A stretch of DNA of 21,098 bases from JAGOEF01 sp964511665 (GCA_964511665.1 CAZEHA010000059.1:1-21098), one strand, 5' to 3'. Positions 8,270 through 16,313 are shown, numbered from the stretch's first letter. Notes: generated from the letters alone by a model not told the origin. Numbers and translations are program-made.

Positions 8270-8298
8270 TTTGATATTCACATAAATCTTTACTTTTG
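8270..8298 (+). promoter_or_regulatory. Bacteroidota-type promoter of the MFS transporter gene
   Basis: TTTG (8270-8273), a 17-nt spacer and TACTTTTG (8291-8298) fit the TTG-N17-23-TAnnTTTG consensus known for this phylum. The predicted start of transcription, a few bases after 8298, leaves a leader of about 30 nt, AT-rich and without a Shine-Dalgarno-like purine run. The rest of the 220-nt gap back to 8116 is AT-rich with runs of A and shows no further feature I can support. Confidence 0.7.
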
Positions 8299-8336
8299 CT
8301 GTTCGAAATTTTCAACAAAACTTAAAACTTACAGTT

Positions 8337-9749
8337 ATGACCGAAACGATTAGAAAAACCTTAAAAGATTCGGCAACAGCACGTTGGATTGCACTAGGAC
8401 TGATTTCTCTGACCATGTTCTTTGCATATTTTTTCGTTGATGTTGCCTCTCCCATCAAAAACCAATTCGAAATAAATTACGGATGGACTTCTGAGGTCTT
8501 TGGCCTCTATGGCGGAATGGAGTTTTTCTTTAATGTATTCTTTGCATTTCTGATTTTGTCGGGCATAATACTCGATAAAATGGGCATTCGATTTACCTTG
8601 CTTACATCGGGGTTGACAATGGTTGCAGGTGCCGGATTGAAGTTTTACGGGCTAAAATTTATCGATCCGAGTATTATGACCAGTGTATTTGGTTATAATC
8701 TTCCGTTAACAGCAGTATATGCAAGTATTGGCTTTGCCATATTTGGAATTGGGGTAGAAATGGCAGGAATTACTGTTTCTAAAACAATAGTAAAATGGTT
8801 TAGGGGGAGAGAATTGGCTCTGGCTATGGGGCTCGAAATGGCTATTGCCCGTTTAGGTGTGTTTGCTGTAATGTGGTTATCACCATTATTTGCAAACAAT
8901 GGAACCAGTAATCCTGCCGAATGGAATACAGCAAATGCATTTTTATGGGGGGGCGTGTTTCTCACTATAGGCTTTTTGTGCTTTCTGATATACACCTTCA
9001 TGGACAGAAAGCTTGATAAAGAAATAGGAGATGCAATGACAGAGGAAGAGAAGAGCAGTGAAGAAGCATTTAGAATTAGAGATATTGGAAAAATCTTCAC
9101 CAATCCCGGATTTCTTGCCATTGCCGGCTTATGTGTATTATTCTATTCTGCAATTTTCCCATTTCAACGCTTTGCCACAGAAATGCTGGCAGGAAAACTG
9201 GCTGTTGACCCTAAAGAAGCCGCAAGATACGTTTCGATGTTTCCGATTGGAGCCATGATACTTACTCCATTCATAGGATTTTTTCTCGACAGAAAAGGAT
9301 TGGGCGCAACAATGATGCTTTTCGGTGCTTTGCTCTTAACAATTTCGCATTTGATTTTTGCACTGGTACCCAACGATGTTTTCAACCTACCCATTGCCAT
9401 TGGTACTATTGTAATACTTGGAGTTGCTTTTTCTCTCGTACCGGCCTCGATGTGGCCATCGCTACCAAAAATTGTTGAAGACCGATATTTAGGGTCAGCA
9501 TATGGAGCTATATTCTGGATTCAGAATATGGGGTTATTTGGTGTACCAATTTTGATTGGCTGGGCTCTTTCGGCTTCAAATCCGGGCATTACTCCCGAAG
9601 CACTTGAGGCCGGAGCAGTATATAATTATACTGTACCTCAGTTGATTTTTGCGGGATTTGGAGTATTGGCCGTTGGTCTATCATTCGTTTTAAAATATGT
9701 TGACAAAAAACATGGCTACGGACTTGACATCCCTAATATTAAGAAATAA
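8337..9749 (+). CDS. MFS transporter, MFSD1-like, substrate unknown
   Basis: 470-aa polytopic inner-membrane protein with about 12 hydrophobic segments in two halves, separated by a charged central loop (residues about 222-250: DRKLDKE ... EEEKSSEEAF). The loop after TM2 has the major-facilitator pattern DKMGIR, and its second-half counterpart is DRKGLG. The segment SKTIVKWFRGRELALAMGLE followed by ARLG resembles the MFSD1 group of transporters, some of which carry dipeptides. That resemblance is from memory and does not fix the substrate. Length is normal for the superfamily. The start at 8337 follows a promoter with a leader of about 30 nt, and a terminator begins 17 nt after the stop, so the gene is probably monocistronic. 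No neighbour suggests a pathway. Confidence 0.88.
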   Translation: MTETIRKTLKDSATARWIALGLISLTMFFAYFFVDVASPIKNQFEINYGWTSEVFGLYGGMEFFFNVFFAFLILSGIILDKMGIRFTLLTSGLTMVAGAGLKFYGLKFIDPSIMTSVFGYNLPLTAVYASIGFAIFGIGVEMAGITVSKTIVKWFRGRELALAMGLEMAIARLGVFAVMWLSPLFANNGTSNPAEWNTANAFLWGGVFLTIGFLCFLIYTFMDRKLDKEIGDAMTEEEKSSEEAFRIRDIGKIFTNPGFLAIAGLCVLFYSAIFPFQRFATEMLAGKLAVDPKEAARYVSMFPIGAMILTPFIGFFLDRKGLGATMMLFGALLLTISHLIFALVPNDVFNLPIAIGTIVILGVAFSLVPASMWPSLPKIVEDRYLGSAYGAIFWIQNMGLFGVPILIGWALSASNPGITPEALEAGAVYNYTVPQLIFAGFGVLAVGLSFVLKYVDKKHGYGLDIPNIKK

Positions 9750-9765
9750 TTGAGGTCTCTTTCTT

Positions 9766-9801
9766 GAAAAAGCCTGGTAAAAACGGGCTTTTTCTATTTT
9801 T
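9766..9801 (+). terminator. Rho-independent terminator after the MFS gene
   Basis: An 11-bp stem with one G-T wobble (GAAAAAGCCTG at 9766-9776 with 9784-9794) encloses the loop GTAAAAA, followed by TATTTTT. It lies 17 nt after the MFS stop codon. An in-frame ATG at 9764 for the next gene falls at its edge, which argues for the later start at 9827. Confidence 0.82.
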
Positions 9802-9826
9802 ACACCCTGAACAAAAACATACAGCT

Positions 9827-10696
9827 ATGAAAAAACTATTTTCGCTACCTGTACTCTTGTTATTGGCACTGCCGCTGTTATCGCAAAGTTTGTTGTGGGA
9901 AATTTCGGGCAAGAATCTAAAATCGCCATCGTATTTGTATGGCACCATTCACATTCAGGATAAACGTGCTTTTGGATTCGACAGCATTGTTATCGAAAAA
10001 CTGTTGCAATGCGATGCCTACGCTATGGAACTGTTGCTCGATGATATTCCATACAACGAAATGATGAATGCCATGCTGATGAAAGACATAACGCTGAAGG
10101 ATTTATATACAGTAGAACAATACAACAGCCTCGATAGCATTATGAAAAGCCTTACAGGGCAAGGCATTGTGCTGTACGACAAAATGAAGCCGTTTTTTTT
10201 GATGAGTCAATTGATGCAAATGAAAATTGTGTCGGATATGCCAGAGGCTCTCGACCTGTTTTTTCTGAAAACGGCCCGAGAAGCCGGTAAAAAATGCCTC
10301 GGGATTGAAGAATTTTCGGACCAGATACAAGCCATTGATGCCATCACACTTCAGGAACAGGCCAACATGCTGTTTGATGCCCTTAACGATACTATTTCGA
10401 TTTCATCGTTCGACCAGTTCGACAAACTGTTGCAAGCTTATGTTGATCAGGATTTGGAAAAACTGTTCGAGTTTTCGAACGATACTGCCCTGCCTCCGGC
10501 ATTCAACGATGCATTTCTAGTGAAAAGAAATGTTAAAATGGCGAAAAAAATTGCAAAATTCAGCAAGAAGCAAAGCACATTTAGTGCCATTGGGGCAGCG
10601 CACTTACCGGGGAAACAAGGCGTAATTGAATTGTTACAAAAAAAAGGATATACGCTCACACCAATTTCATTTCAATTCAAGCCAGAAAACAAATAA
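9827..10696 (+). CDS. TraB/GumN (Tiki-like) family protein
   Basis: 289-aa exported protein. The start at 9827 (MKKLFSLPVLLLLALPLLSQ) begins a textbook signal peptide; the in-frame ATG at 9764 sits in the upstream terminator. Family landmarks are in order: LLWEISG near 22-28, the G-T-I-H motif at 39-42, a buried Glu in the context A-M-E-L at 66-69, G-I-E-E at 159-162 and G-A-A-H-L-P-G at 256-262. These His and Glu positions are those proposed to bind metal in the TraB/PrgY/GumN/Tiki group, some of which are metalloproteases. Length matches the family. The bacterial members' substrate is generally unknown, and none is suggested here. It is probably periplasmic. No clear promoter is visible in the short gap from the MFS terminator, and I see no convincing terminator after it. 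Confidence 0.88.
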   Translation: MKKLFSLPVLLLLALPLLSQSLLWEISGKNLKSPSYLYGTIHIQDKRAFGFDSIVIEKLLQCDAYAMELLLDDIPYNEMMNAMLMKDITLKDLYTVEQYNSLDSIMKSLTGQGIVLYDKMKPFFLMSQLMQMKIVSDMPEALDLFFLKTAREAGKKCLGIEEFSDQIQAIDAITLQEQANMLFDALNDTISISSFDQFDKLLQAYVDQDLEKLFEFSNDTALPPAFNDAFLVKRNVKMAKKIAKFSKKQSTFSAIGAAHLPGKQGVIELLQKKGYTLTPISFQFKPENK

Positions 10697-10863
10697 CACT
10701 TCAATATCTTGTTAGTAGATGTTGTAACACGATTTATGAAAATTGCTTGATAGTATAATAGTTTTTTGCAAGACCGATAGTTTTGTTCAACGTGTAATAA
10801 TAATTATCTGTTGATTTTTAATTATTTATTACAACTAGCTATCCATATCTGAATACTATGTTT

Positions 10864-10871
10864 TAAGTTTG
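10864..10871 (+). promoter_or_regulatory. Candidate -7 element before the DUF748 gene
   Basis: TAAGTTTG matches TAnnTTTG exactly and lies 22 nt before the ATG at 10894, but no TTTG or TTG stands at the usual 17-23 nt upstream. A second exact match, TAGTTTTG at 10778-10785, also lacks a partner at the right distance. The 197-nt gap 10697-10893 is otherwise AT-rich with no gene or strong hairpin seen. Confidence 0.4.
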
Positions 10872-10893
10872 TAAACTAAAAACGAGTTGCATT

Positions 10894-13077
10894 ATGAAAG
10901 ATGAAAAACCAAGAAAACGCCGGCGAATAGGGCTAAAAATTCTCGCAATTGTAGTGCTTCTGATTTCTGCCCTGCTGTTCTTTTTGTCGGACATTGCCAA
11001 ATGGTACATCGAGAACAACGGCGAAAAACTGATTGGCCGCAAAATAAGTATTGCAGGCTTAAGTATCAATTACCTGAAATGCAGCATTACGGCGAATGAC
11101 TTTGTGCTTTATGAACAGAACGGCACCGACCGGTTTGCATACTTCGAAGAATTTGTAATTGACATTGACCCCACAAAACTACTACAAAGTCAGTATGCAC
11201 TTTCGGAGTTGCAGCTCAAAAATTTTGGAGTTTCTATTGTTTCCGACATCAACGGCTTCAACTTCGACGATATACTCGAACACCTCGACAGTGGCGACGA
11301 AGACCAAAGCAGCAGCAGCGACACTATTAAATATTTGATAAAAAACCTTTCGTTGTCGGGCGGCAGCATCCGTTACGAAGACAAAGCCCTGAACACCGTA
11401 ACCGAAATGAACAATGTGGGACTGAATATACCCGAAATTGCATGGGACAACACCCGTTCTGACCTTGGCCTTGAATTTGGTCTTGGCGAACATGGTAAAG
11501 TGCATCTGAAAGCGTCGATTGATCAGGCAAAAGCTTTTTACGAAATTAATGCCACTACCGAGCAAATTGATATATCCCCATTTAAAGCATATTTTTCCGA
11601 TTATATTGATGCAGGATCGATTACCGGTAAATTAAACTCTGATATTTCAATTAAAGGTAGCTTAATCGACTTGATGAAAGTTGCAATAACCGGAGAAGTA
11701 ATTGCAACCGATGTTATGATTACCGACCCCGGTCTAATGCCGTTTATGAGCATCGAAAAAATCAGCGTTGAATTGAAAAAGATTGACATGTGGCGCGAAA
11801 ATTATGAAATTGGATTTCTCGAAATCGAAAATCCCAAAATTATTACCACACTTAACAGCAATGCTGCGAACTATGATATTGTTTTGGCGCCGTATTGGGC
11901 CGATACCATACCCGACATTAACGACACCATAGAAATGCATTATTCGGTAGATGAACTCATCATAAGAAACGGCAGCATAGCGTATTCCGATTACACCTTG
12001 AACCGTCCGTTTTTGCTCGACATTTCGGAACTGAACTTTTTTATGCACCGATTTACTGATGAAGCCACCCGTGTTCCGATGGAATTTAATATGAAACTGA
12101 ACAACGATGGCAAACTTACCGGAAAAGCAACTGTAAATACCACCACTTTCGAAACATTTTTTCTTGAAGTCGGACTTAAGGACCTTGACATGATATTTTT
12201 ATCGCCCTATTCGGAGTATTTTTTGGCACGCCCAATTCTAAAAGGTACGATGAACTACGATGCCAGCATTTATATGAACCCGGTTGCATTAGACAGCCAG
12301 AATCATTTCCACATTACAGACCTCGATATGGGAAAGAAAACAAAAGATACTACCGCATATAAAGTGCCCATTGGATTGGCGTTATATATTTTAAAGGATC
12401 GTAACGATGTAATTGATTTTGATGTTCCGGTAACAGGGAATCCTGCTGACCCCAAATTTAACCTACGAAAAGTAATTTGGAAAACTATCGAAGAGTTCTT
12501 TATTAAAACCGTTGCTGCACCCTTTCAGGCCATTGGCAAGGCTGTAGGTGGCAATCCCGAGAAAATTAAACAGATATCGTTCAATTGGCTACAAGACAGT
12601 CTAACTAACGAGCAACAATCAGACCTGGACAAGATTATCGGGTTCATAAATAAAAAAGATGAGTTGGCATTTGTTTTTACCCAGACCACCGACCCCGATA
12701 AAGAGAAAGAAATGCTTGCCGTTTATGAAACTAAACTGATGTATTTAAGGTCGATGAAGCCTGATGCAGCTTTTTCCGATTTAAAAAAAGAACTTGCCGG
12801 TTTACCCGACAGCGACACTGCCTTTGTTGCCTATTTGGGTCTGACAACCGATGCCGACAGCAAAATAATTGCTGCAGCATGTATTCAGAAGTATACTCCC
12901 GAAAAAGCACAGTTACGGCTCAACCAATTACTGAGTTTGCGCGAAAACCTGATAAAATCGTATTTTACAAAGAAAAATGTTGAAGCAGGGGCATATTCGT
13001 TTACAATGATTGATTTTAGGAACTTACCAGCCGAAATGAAAACGCCAAAATTCATTATCGATGTAACGCTCAGGTAG
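10894..13077 (+). CDS. AsmA-like / DUF748 membrane-anchored envelope protein
   Basis: 727-aa protein. A basic N-terminus (KPRKRRR) precedes one membrane segment at about 12-32; the rest should be periplasmic. The region after the anchor (IGRKISIAGLSINYLKCSIT ... LSELQLKNFGVSI) is the repeated-strand pattern of AsmA-type proteins, which form long beta-grooves implicated in lipid transport between membranes. Residues 492-544 carry the DUF748 signature P-I-G-L-A-L-x-x-L-K-D-R-x-x-x-I-D-F-D-V-P-V-x-G followed by DPKF and a helix ending AAPF. A charged C-terminal part (about 550-727) with helix-rich character ends in a beta strand (KFIIDVTLR). The start at 10894 is the first ATG and has a plausible -7 element 22 nt upstream. 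It converges with the M23 peptidase gene. The lipid-transport role is inferred from the wider family, not shown here. Confidence 0.85.
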   Translation: MKDEKPRKRRRIGLKILAIVVLLISALLFFLSDIAKWYIENNGEKLIGRKISIAGLSINYLKCSITANDFVLYEQNGTDRFAYFEEFVIDIDPTKLLQSQYALSELQLKNFGVSIVSDINGFNFDDILEHLDSGDEDQSSSSDTIKYLIKNLSLSGGSIRYEDKALNTVTEMNNVGLNIPEIAWDNTRSDLGLEFGLGEHGKVHLKASIDQAKAFYEINATTEQIDISPFKAYFSDYIDAGSITGKLNSDISIKGSLIDLMKVAITGEVIATDVMITDPGLMPFMSIEKISVELKKIDMWRENYEIGFLEIENPKIITTLNSNAANYDIVLAPYWADTIPDINDTIEMHYSVDELIIRNGSIAYSDYTLNRPFLLDISELNFFMHRFTDEATRVPMEFNMKLNNDGKLTGKATVNTTTFETFFLEVGLKDLDMIFLSPYSEYFLARPILKGTMNYDASIYMNPVALDSQNHFHITDLDMGKKTKDTTAYKVPIGLALYILKDRNDVIDFDVPVTGNPADPKFNLRKVIWKTIEEFFIKTVAAPFQAIGKAVGGNPEKIKQISFNWLQDSLTNEQQSDLDKIIGFINKKDELAFVFTQTTDPDKEKEMLAVYETKLMYLRSMKPDAAFSDLKKELAGLPDSDTAFVAYLGLTTDADSKIIAAACIQKYTPEKAQLRLNQLLSLRENLIKSYFTKKNVEAGAYSFTMIDFRNLPAEMKTPKFIIDVTLR

Positions 13078-13092
13078 TATAGTTACCCACAT

Positions 13093-13150
13093 CTCGCCAT
13101 GATTTAAGCCGGCGAGCCGCTCGATATCGCGATGCGATTTGTTTATCGCA
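13093..13150. repeat. Palindrome-rich junction between convergent genes
   Basis: Within 58 nt there are several short inverted repeats: CTCGCC (13093-13098) with GGCGAG (13111-13116); CGAG (13113-13116) with CTCG (13120-13123); the palindrome ATCGCGAT (13126-13133); and TGCGAT (13133-13138) with ATCGCA (13145-13150). The last one spans the stop codon of the M23 gene. The segment is much more GC-rich than other gaps in the window. No T run follows on either strand, so these are not classic terminators, although they may stop or stabilise the two converging transcripts. Confidence 0.55.
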
Positions 13151-14081
13151 CCCTGAGTGATGACCCCACCCTGAGTATACTTTCTTCGGTAATTCCATTC
13201 AAGGAACAAATGCGCGAAACAGAGATACCATAAGCCCTTGAAATACCCCAAAGGGTATCGCCCTGTTTGATGTAATGATATTTAGCCTCGCTAAGTTCTT
13301 TAACGTGCTTAAAGTCTGAAGGCATCAATATTAGGGTGTCGGTTGCCAAACGATTATTCTCGATATCGGCAATTGCACGCGGATTGAAAGGATTGTCGCG
13401 ATATCTCACTTCCCAGTGCAAATGAGGAGCAGTACTGCGTCCGGTACTTCCACCCAGCCCAATTACTTCACCGGTTTGCACCCATTGATTCTCGACAACC
13501 AAAAGCTTCGACAGATGGGCATAATAGGTTTCCAAGCCATTGTAATGCCTTATAATTATCATATAACCGTAGCCTCCCGGATTATAATATGACTTGCGAA
13601 CTTTTCCGCTAAAAGCTGCACGAACCGAATCACCGGTTCTAAGATCGATATCGATACCGGTATGCATTCGCGCACCCCTCCAGGTAAATTCTCCGAAAAT
13701 ACGCCCTTGCACCGGCAAACAAAATGTATCGCGCACCAACAAGGGTAATGCCAACGTATCTTGACAATTTTGAAAACTCGCACCTCCATAAGCAAACAAT
13801 TCAACATTATCCCAGTATTCGTCGAAAATTGCAGCACTATCGGCAGCGAAAACCTTCTCGCTGAGAATATATTTCATTAATTCTTCTGAATGCCGGGTAA
13901 ATATTTCCTGCTCAACCGAATCGTGATTCACATAAAGCCACGAATAATCGTCGAACAAGATAATGCGGAAGTCTTTATAATCAATTGTATCAACTATTGC
14001 AGGTTCATACTGGGCTTTTGCAGAAAAAACAACAACCAAAAAAAGCAACAACACATATAATTTTATCCTTCTACCTGCCAC
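13143..14081 (-). CDS. M23-family peptidoglycan endopeptidase with C-terminal LysM domain
   Basis: 312-aa exported protein with a signal peptide at 1-23 (ends FSAKA). The M23/LytM domain spans about 115-235. H140 and D144 (in HTGIDID) and H222 (in HLHWEV) are the zinc ligands, and H189 (in YYAHLS) and H220 are the other catalytic histidines, so it should be active. Residues 267-312 form a LysM peptidoglycan-binding domain (YIKQGDTLWGISRAYGI). It should cut peptide cross-links in the periplasm. The start codon is GTG at 14081; an in-frame TAG lies 12 codons upstream with no ATG between. An ATG at 14092 is one base out of frame across a run of six A. The last LysM residues come from a 10-bp direct repeat (13149-13158 and 13167-13176) encoding LRV twice. 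It converges with the DUF748 gene. Confidence 0.92.
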   Translation of the reverse strand: MAGRRIKLYVLLLFLVVVFSAKAQYEPAIVDTIDYKDFRIILFDDYSWLYVNHDSVEQEIFTRHSEELMKYILSEKVFAADSAAIFDEYWDNVELFAYGGASFQNCQDTLALPLLVRDTFCLPVQGRIFGEFTWRGARMHTGIDIDLRTGDSVRAAFSGKVRKSYYNPGGYGYMIIIRHYNGLETYYAHLSKLLVVENQWVQTGEVIGLGGSTGRSTAPHLHWEVRYRDNPFNPRAIADIENNRLATDTLILMPSDFKHVKELSEAKYHYIKQGDTLWGISRAYGISVSRICSLNGITEESILRVGSSLRVR

Positions 14082-14286
14082 AATTTTTTCATTTTGCCTG
14101 CAAATATGACACTATTAATTGAAATGCAGAAAAAAAACATGTTAAAAAATAGCATTATTCTACAACCCTGAAAGCAAAAACTGCGCTTGAATACGGGTAT
14201 CCTACTACTTATTACTACCGATACAGGGCACACGACAGACAATTAGAGATTGTTAAAAAAATAAATTATAAAATACTGCGTTGCAT

Positions 14287-14318
14287 ATTGTAAAAGAACA
14301 ACACAGGCATTAATTTTG
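14287..14318 (+). promoter_or_regulatory. Promoter of the MORN-repeat gene and probably of the downstream genes
   Basis: TAATTTTG (14311-14318) is an exact TAnnTTTG element, with ATTG (14287-14290; core TTG) 20 nt upstream. It overlaps an in-frame ATG at 14316, so that codon cannot be the start of this transcript; the ATG at 14346 then has a leader of about 22 nt. The rest of the 264-nt gap 14082-14345 shows only a small ACAAT/ATTGT inverted repeat (14239-14253) and no gene. Confidence 0.65.
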
Positions 14319-14345
14319 AATGCTCTTTACAAAAAAGCACCGAAT

Positions 14346-15161
14346 ATGAATAAACTGATTATTGCATTTTTACCATTGATGCTGTTTGCGCAGGTTCTTA
14401 CGGCCCAAACCGGTCATAAAGAAAACGACACCCTGATAAACTACATCGACATTAACATGAAGAAACAGGGCAAATGGGTGAAGCGCTACGATAATGGGCA
14501 AATTCGTTACAAAGGATTTTTTGATAACGACCAGCCTGTAGGCACTTTTTTCTATTTTCATCGCGACGGCAGCCTGAAATCGGTGCTCGACTATACTCAT
14601 AAAGATTATATTGCCGCCGAACTTTACTGGCCCAATGGAAAGACTGCTGCGGTAGGAAAATACAATCACAATCAGGAACGCAACGGGTACTGGAGGATGT
14701 TTTTCGAAAACGGTGTATTAAGCATTGAAGCAAATTACGTAAACAACATTCTTCATGGCTTTGTAAGGATGTTTTATCCTTCGGGAGGGAAGCTGGTCGA
14801 TTTTAACTTCAACATGGGCATTCAAGAAGGAGCATACAGTAAATATTTCGAAAACGGTGTATTAATGGAAACGGGGAATTACAAAAACAACAAACGTGAG
14901 GGGCATTTTAAAATTTACGACAGCGCAAAAAACCTAAGCGAAGAAGGTCCTTATGTAAAGGGAATGCGCCATGGAATATGGTATTTTTATAATAATGGAA
15001 AAATTTCTGATACCGTAAACTATATATACGACACACCCGATAATTTTTTGGAAGTAGGCAAAGAACTTCAGGAAAAGATTGAATGGGCTAAGCAAAACCA
15101 GGATAAATTTAAAAACCCCGAAGATTATCTCGACAATCCAATAGATTTTTTTAAACCCTAA
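14346..15161 (+). CDS. MORN/YwqK-type repeat protein
   Basis: 271-aa exported protein. The start at 14346 (MNKLIIAFLPLMLFAQVLTA) begins a signal peptide and fits the promoter at 14311-14318, which overlaps the earlier ATG at 14316. The body is about eight copies of a roughly 23-residue repeat with the pattern G-x-W/F-x-x-Y/F-x-x-x-G-x-hydrophobic-x-x-x-x-x-Y-x-x-x-x-x-x-G, for example around GKWVKRYDNGQIRYKGFF and EGHFKIYD. This is the MORN_2/YwqK repeat. Many relatives are labelled antitoxin YwqK by database transfer. Here there is no toxin partner, and the signal peptide puts the protein in the envelope, so I do not support that label. The C-terminus (about 236-271) is a charged helix. It stands 57 nt before mnmA and may be co-transcribed. 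Function unknown. Confidence 0.85.
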   Translation: MNKLIIAFLPLMLFAQVLTAQTGHKENDTLINYIDINMKKQGKWVKRYDNGQIRYKGFFDNDQPVGTFFYFHRDGSLKSVLDYTHKDYIAAELYWPNGKTAAVGKYNHNQERNGYWRMFFENGVLSIEANYVNNILHGFVRMFYPSGGKLVDFNFNMGIQEGAYSKYFENGVLMETGNYKNNKREGHFKIYDSAKNLSEEGPYVKGMRHGIWYFYNNGKISDTVNYIYDTPDNFLEVGKELQEKIEWAKQNQDKFKNPEDYLDNPIDFFKP

Positions 15162-15218
15162 TGCCTTGCATTTGTTAATCAGTTGTGAGCATTCGACGCA
15201 AGTCGGTAAATAGAGTAC

Positions 15219-16304
15219 ATGAATAAATTGCAACATAATAGGGTATTGCTGGCTATGAGCGGAGGTCTCGACAGTTCGGTATCTGCTATTTTACTGAAAC
15301 AAGCCGGATATCACGTTACAGGAATTACCTTTAGACCCTACGACAGCGTTTCATTATCCTGCCTCGAAAAAGAAACCGGTTGCTGCAATGCCGATACCCT
15401 GTTCGAAGCTGCTCAAACGGCTAAAAAACTAGGCATAGAGCATCACATTGTTGATGTTCGCGATGAATTTAAATCGACTGTTATCAACAATTTTATTGAA
15501 GAATATTTACAGGGGCGAACCCCAAATCCATGTGTTCTGTGTAATAAAACGATAAAATGGGGTGTGGTGATGCGTTATGCCGATAAGCTCGGTTGCCAAT
15601 ATATGGCCACAGGACACTATGCCCGTATTATGAACAGCAATGGCAGGTTTTGCCTGAGTAAAGCTGCCGATGAGGCCAAAGATCAGTCGTACTTTTTATG
15701 GATGCTTGGGCAAGAGGAACTGAAAAGAACCTTGTTTCCGCTTGGCGACCTAACCAAAACTGAGGTACGAAGTATTGCCCGTGAAAACGGTTTCGTAAAA
15801 ATAGCCGACAAGCGCGAAAGTCAGGAAGTTTGTTTTATTCCCGACAACAATTACCGTCGTTTTCTCGAAGATGAAGCAGCACAATTGCCGGGCGAAGGGA
15901 ATTACACCGATATGGATGGAAATGTGATAGGCAGGCACAAAGGCTACCCATTCTACACTATTGGTCAAAGAAAAGGATTGAATATCGCACTGGGGGAACC
16001 CGCATATGTAGTAAAAATTGATGCTGCAAACAACATTGTGGTTTTGGGAAAGCGCCACGACCTGAAAACCGGAAATGCTGTGCTCGAAAAGGTAAACATA
16101 ACATGTTCATTAGCCGACGATACCCGTATTATGGTTAAAATCAGATACAGAACCCCTGCAATAGCAGCAAGGCTGAGTAACAACAATAATAGTTACATGC
16201 TTCATTTTGCAGATATGGCCACAGCTGTAACTCCGGGTCAATCGGCAGTGTTTTACCTTAACAACATTGTGATAGGTGGTGGTGTGATATCAAAAATTGT
16301 ATAA
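15219..16304 (+). CDS. mnmA: tRNA-specific 2-thiouridylase MnmA
   Basis: 361-aa cytoplasmic enzyme that thiolates U34 at position 2 in tRNAs for Glu, Gln and Lys, using ATP to adenylate the base. The PP-loop is S-G-G-L-D-S-S at 14-20; GRTPNPCVLCNKTIKWG at 99-115 holds the first catalytic Cys (C108), and SQEVCFI at 201-207 holds the second (C205). TGHYARI (131-137) and YTIGQRKGL (246-254) are further family blocks; the C-terminal beta domain follows. C105 forms a C-x-x-C with C108, where the E. coli protein has Asp, and C48/C55/C56 add a C-x6-CC cluster early in the chain. Length is normal. The start at 15219 is the first ATG and leaves a few residues before the PP-loop strand. The next gene begins 9 nt after the stop. 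Confidence 0.96.
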   Translation: MNKLQHNRVLLAMSGGLDSSVSAILLKQAGYHVTGITFRPYDSVSLSCLEKETGCCNADTLFEAAQTAKKLGIEHHIVDVRDEFKSTVINNFIEEYLQGRTPNPCVLCNKTIKWGVVMRYADKLGCQYMATGHYARIMNSNGRFCLSKAADEAKDQSYFLWMLGQEELKRTLFPLGDLTKTEVRSIARENGFVKIADKRESQEVCFIPDNNYRRFLEDEAAQLPGEGNYTDMDGNVIGRHKGYPFYTIGQRKGLNIALGEPAYVVKIDAANNIVVLGKRHDLKTGNAVLEKVNITCSLADDTRIMVKIRYRTPAIAARLSNNNNSYMLHFADMATAVTPGQSAVFYLNNIVIGGGVISKIV

Positions 16305-16313
16305 CTTTGCTGT

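Noticed and set aside
8693..9121. 142-codon minus-strand frame inside the MFS gene
   Set aside because: Mirror of membrane-helix codons; no start context, promoter or family match.
9764..9826. N-terminal extension of the TraB/GumN protein from the ATG at 9764
   Set aside because: The ATG is at the edge of a strong terminator hairpin, and the 21 added residues would bury a signal peptide that starts cleanly at 9827.
11182..11565. 127-codon minus-strand frame inside the DUF748 gene
   Set aside because: Shadow of a well-supported gene with no independent evidence.
14160..14345. tRNA or small RNA gene in the gap before the MORN-repeat gene
   Set aside because: No cloverleaf, T-loop motif or strong hairpin with a T run was found; only a 5-bp inverted repeat is visible.
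15191..15208. Small CGAC-GCAA-GTCG hairpin just before mnmA as a regulatory element
   Set aside because: Only a 4-bp stem; such hairpins occur by chance and there is no second element to support a riboswitch or attenuator.
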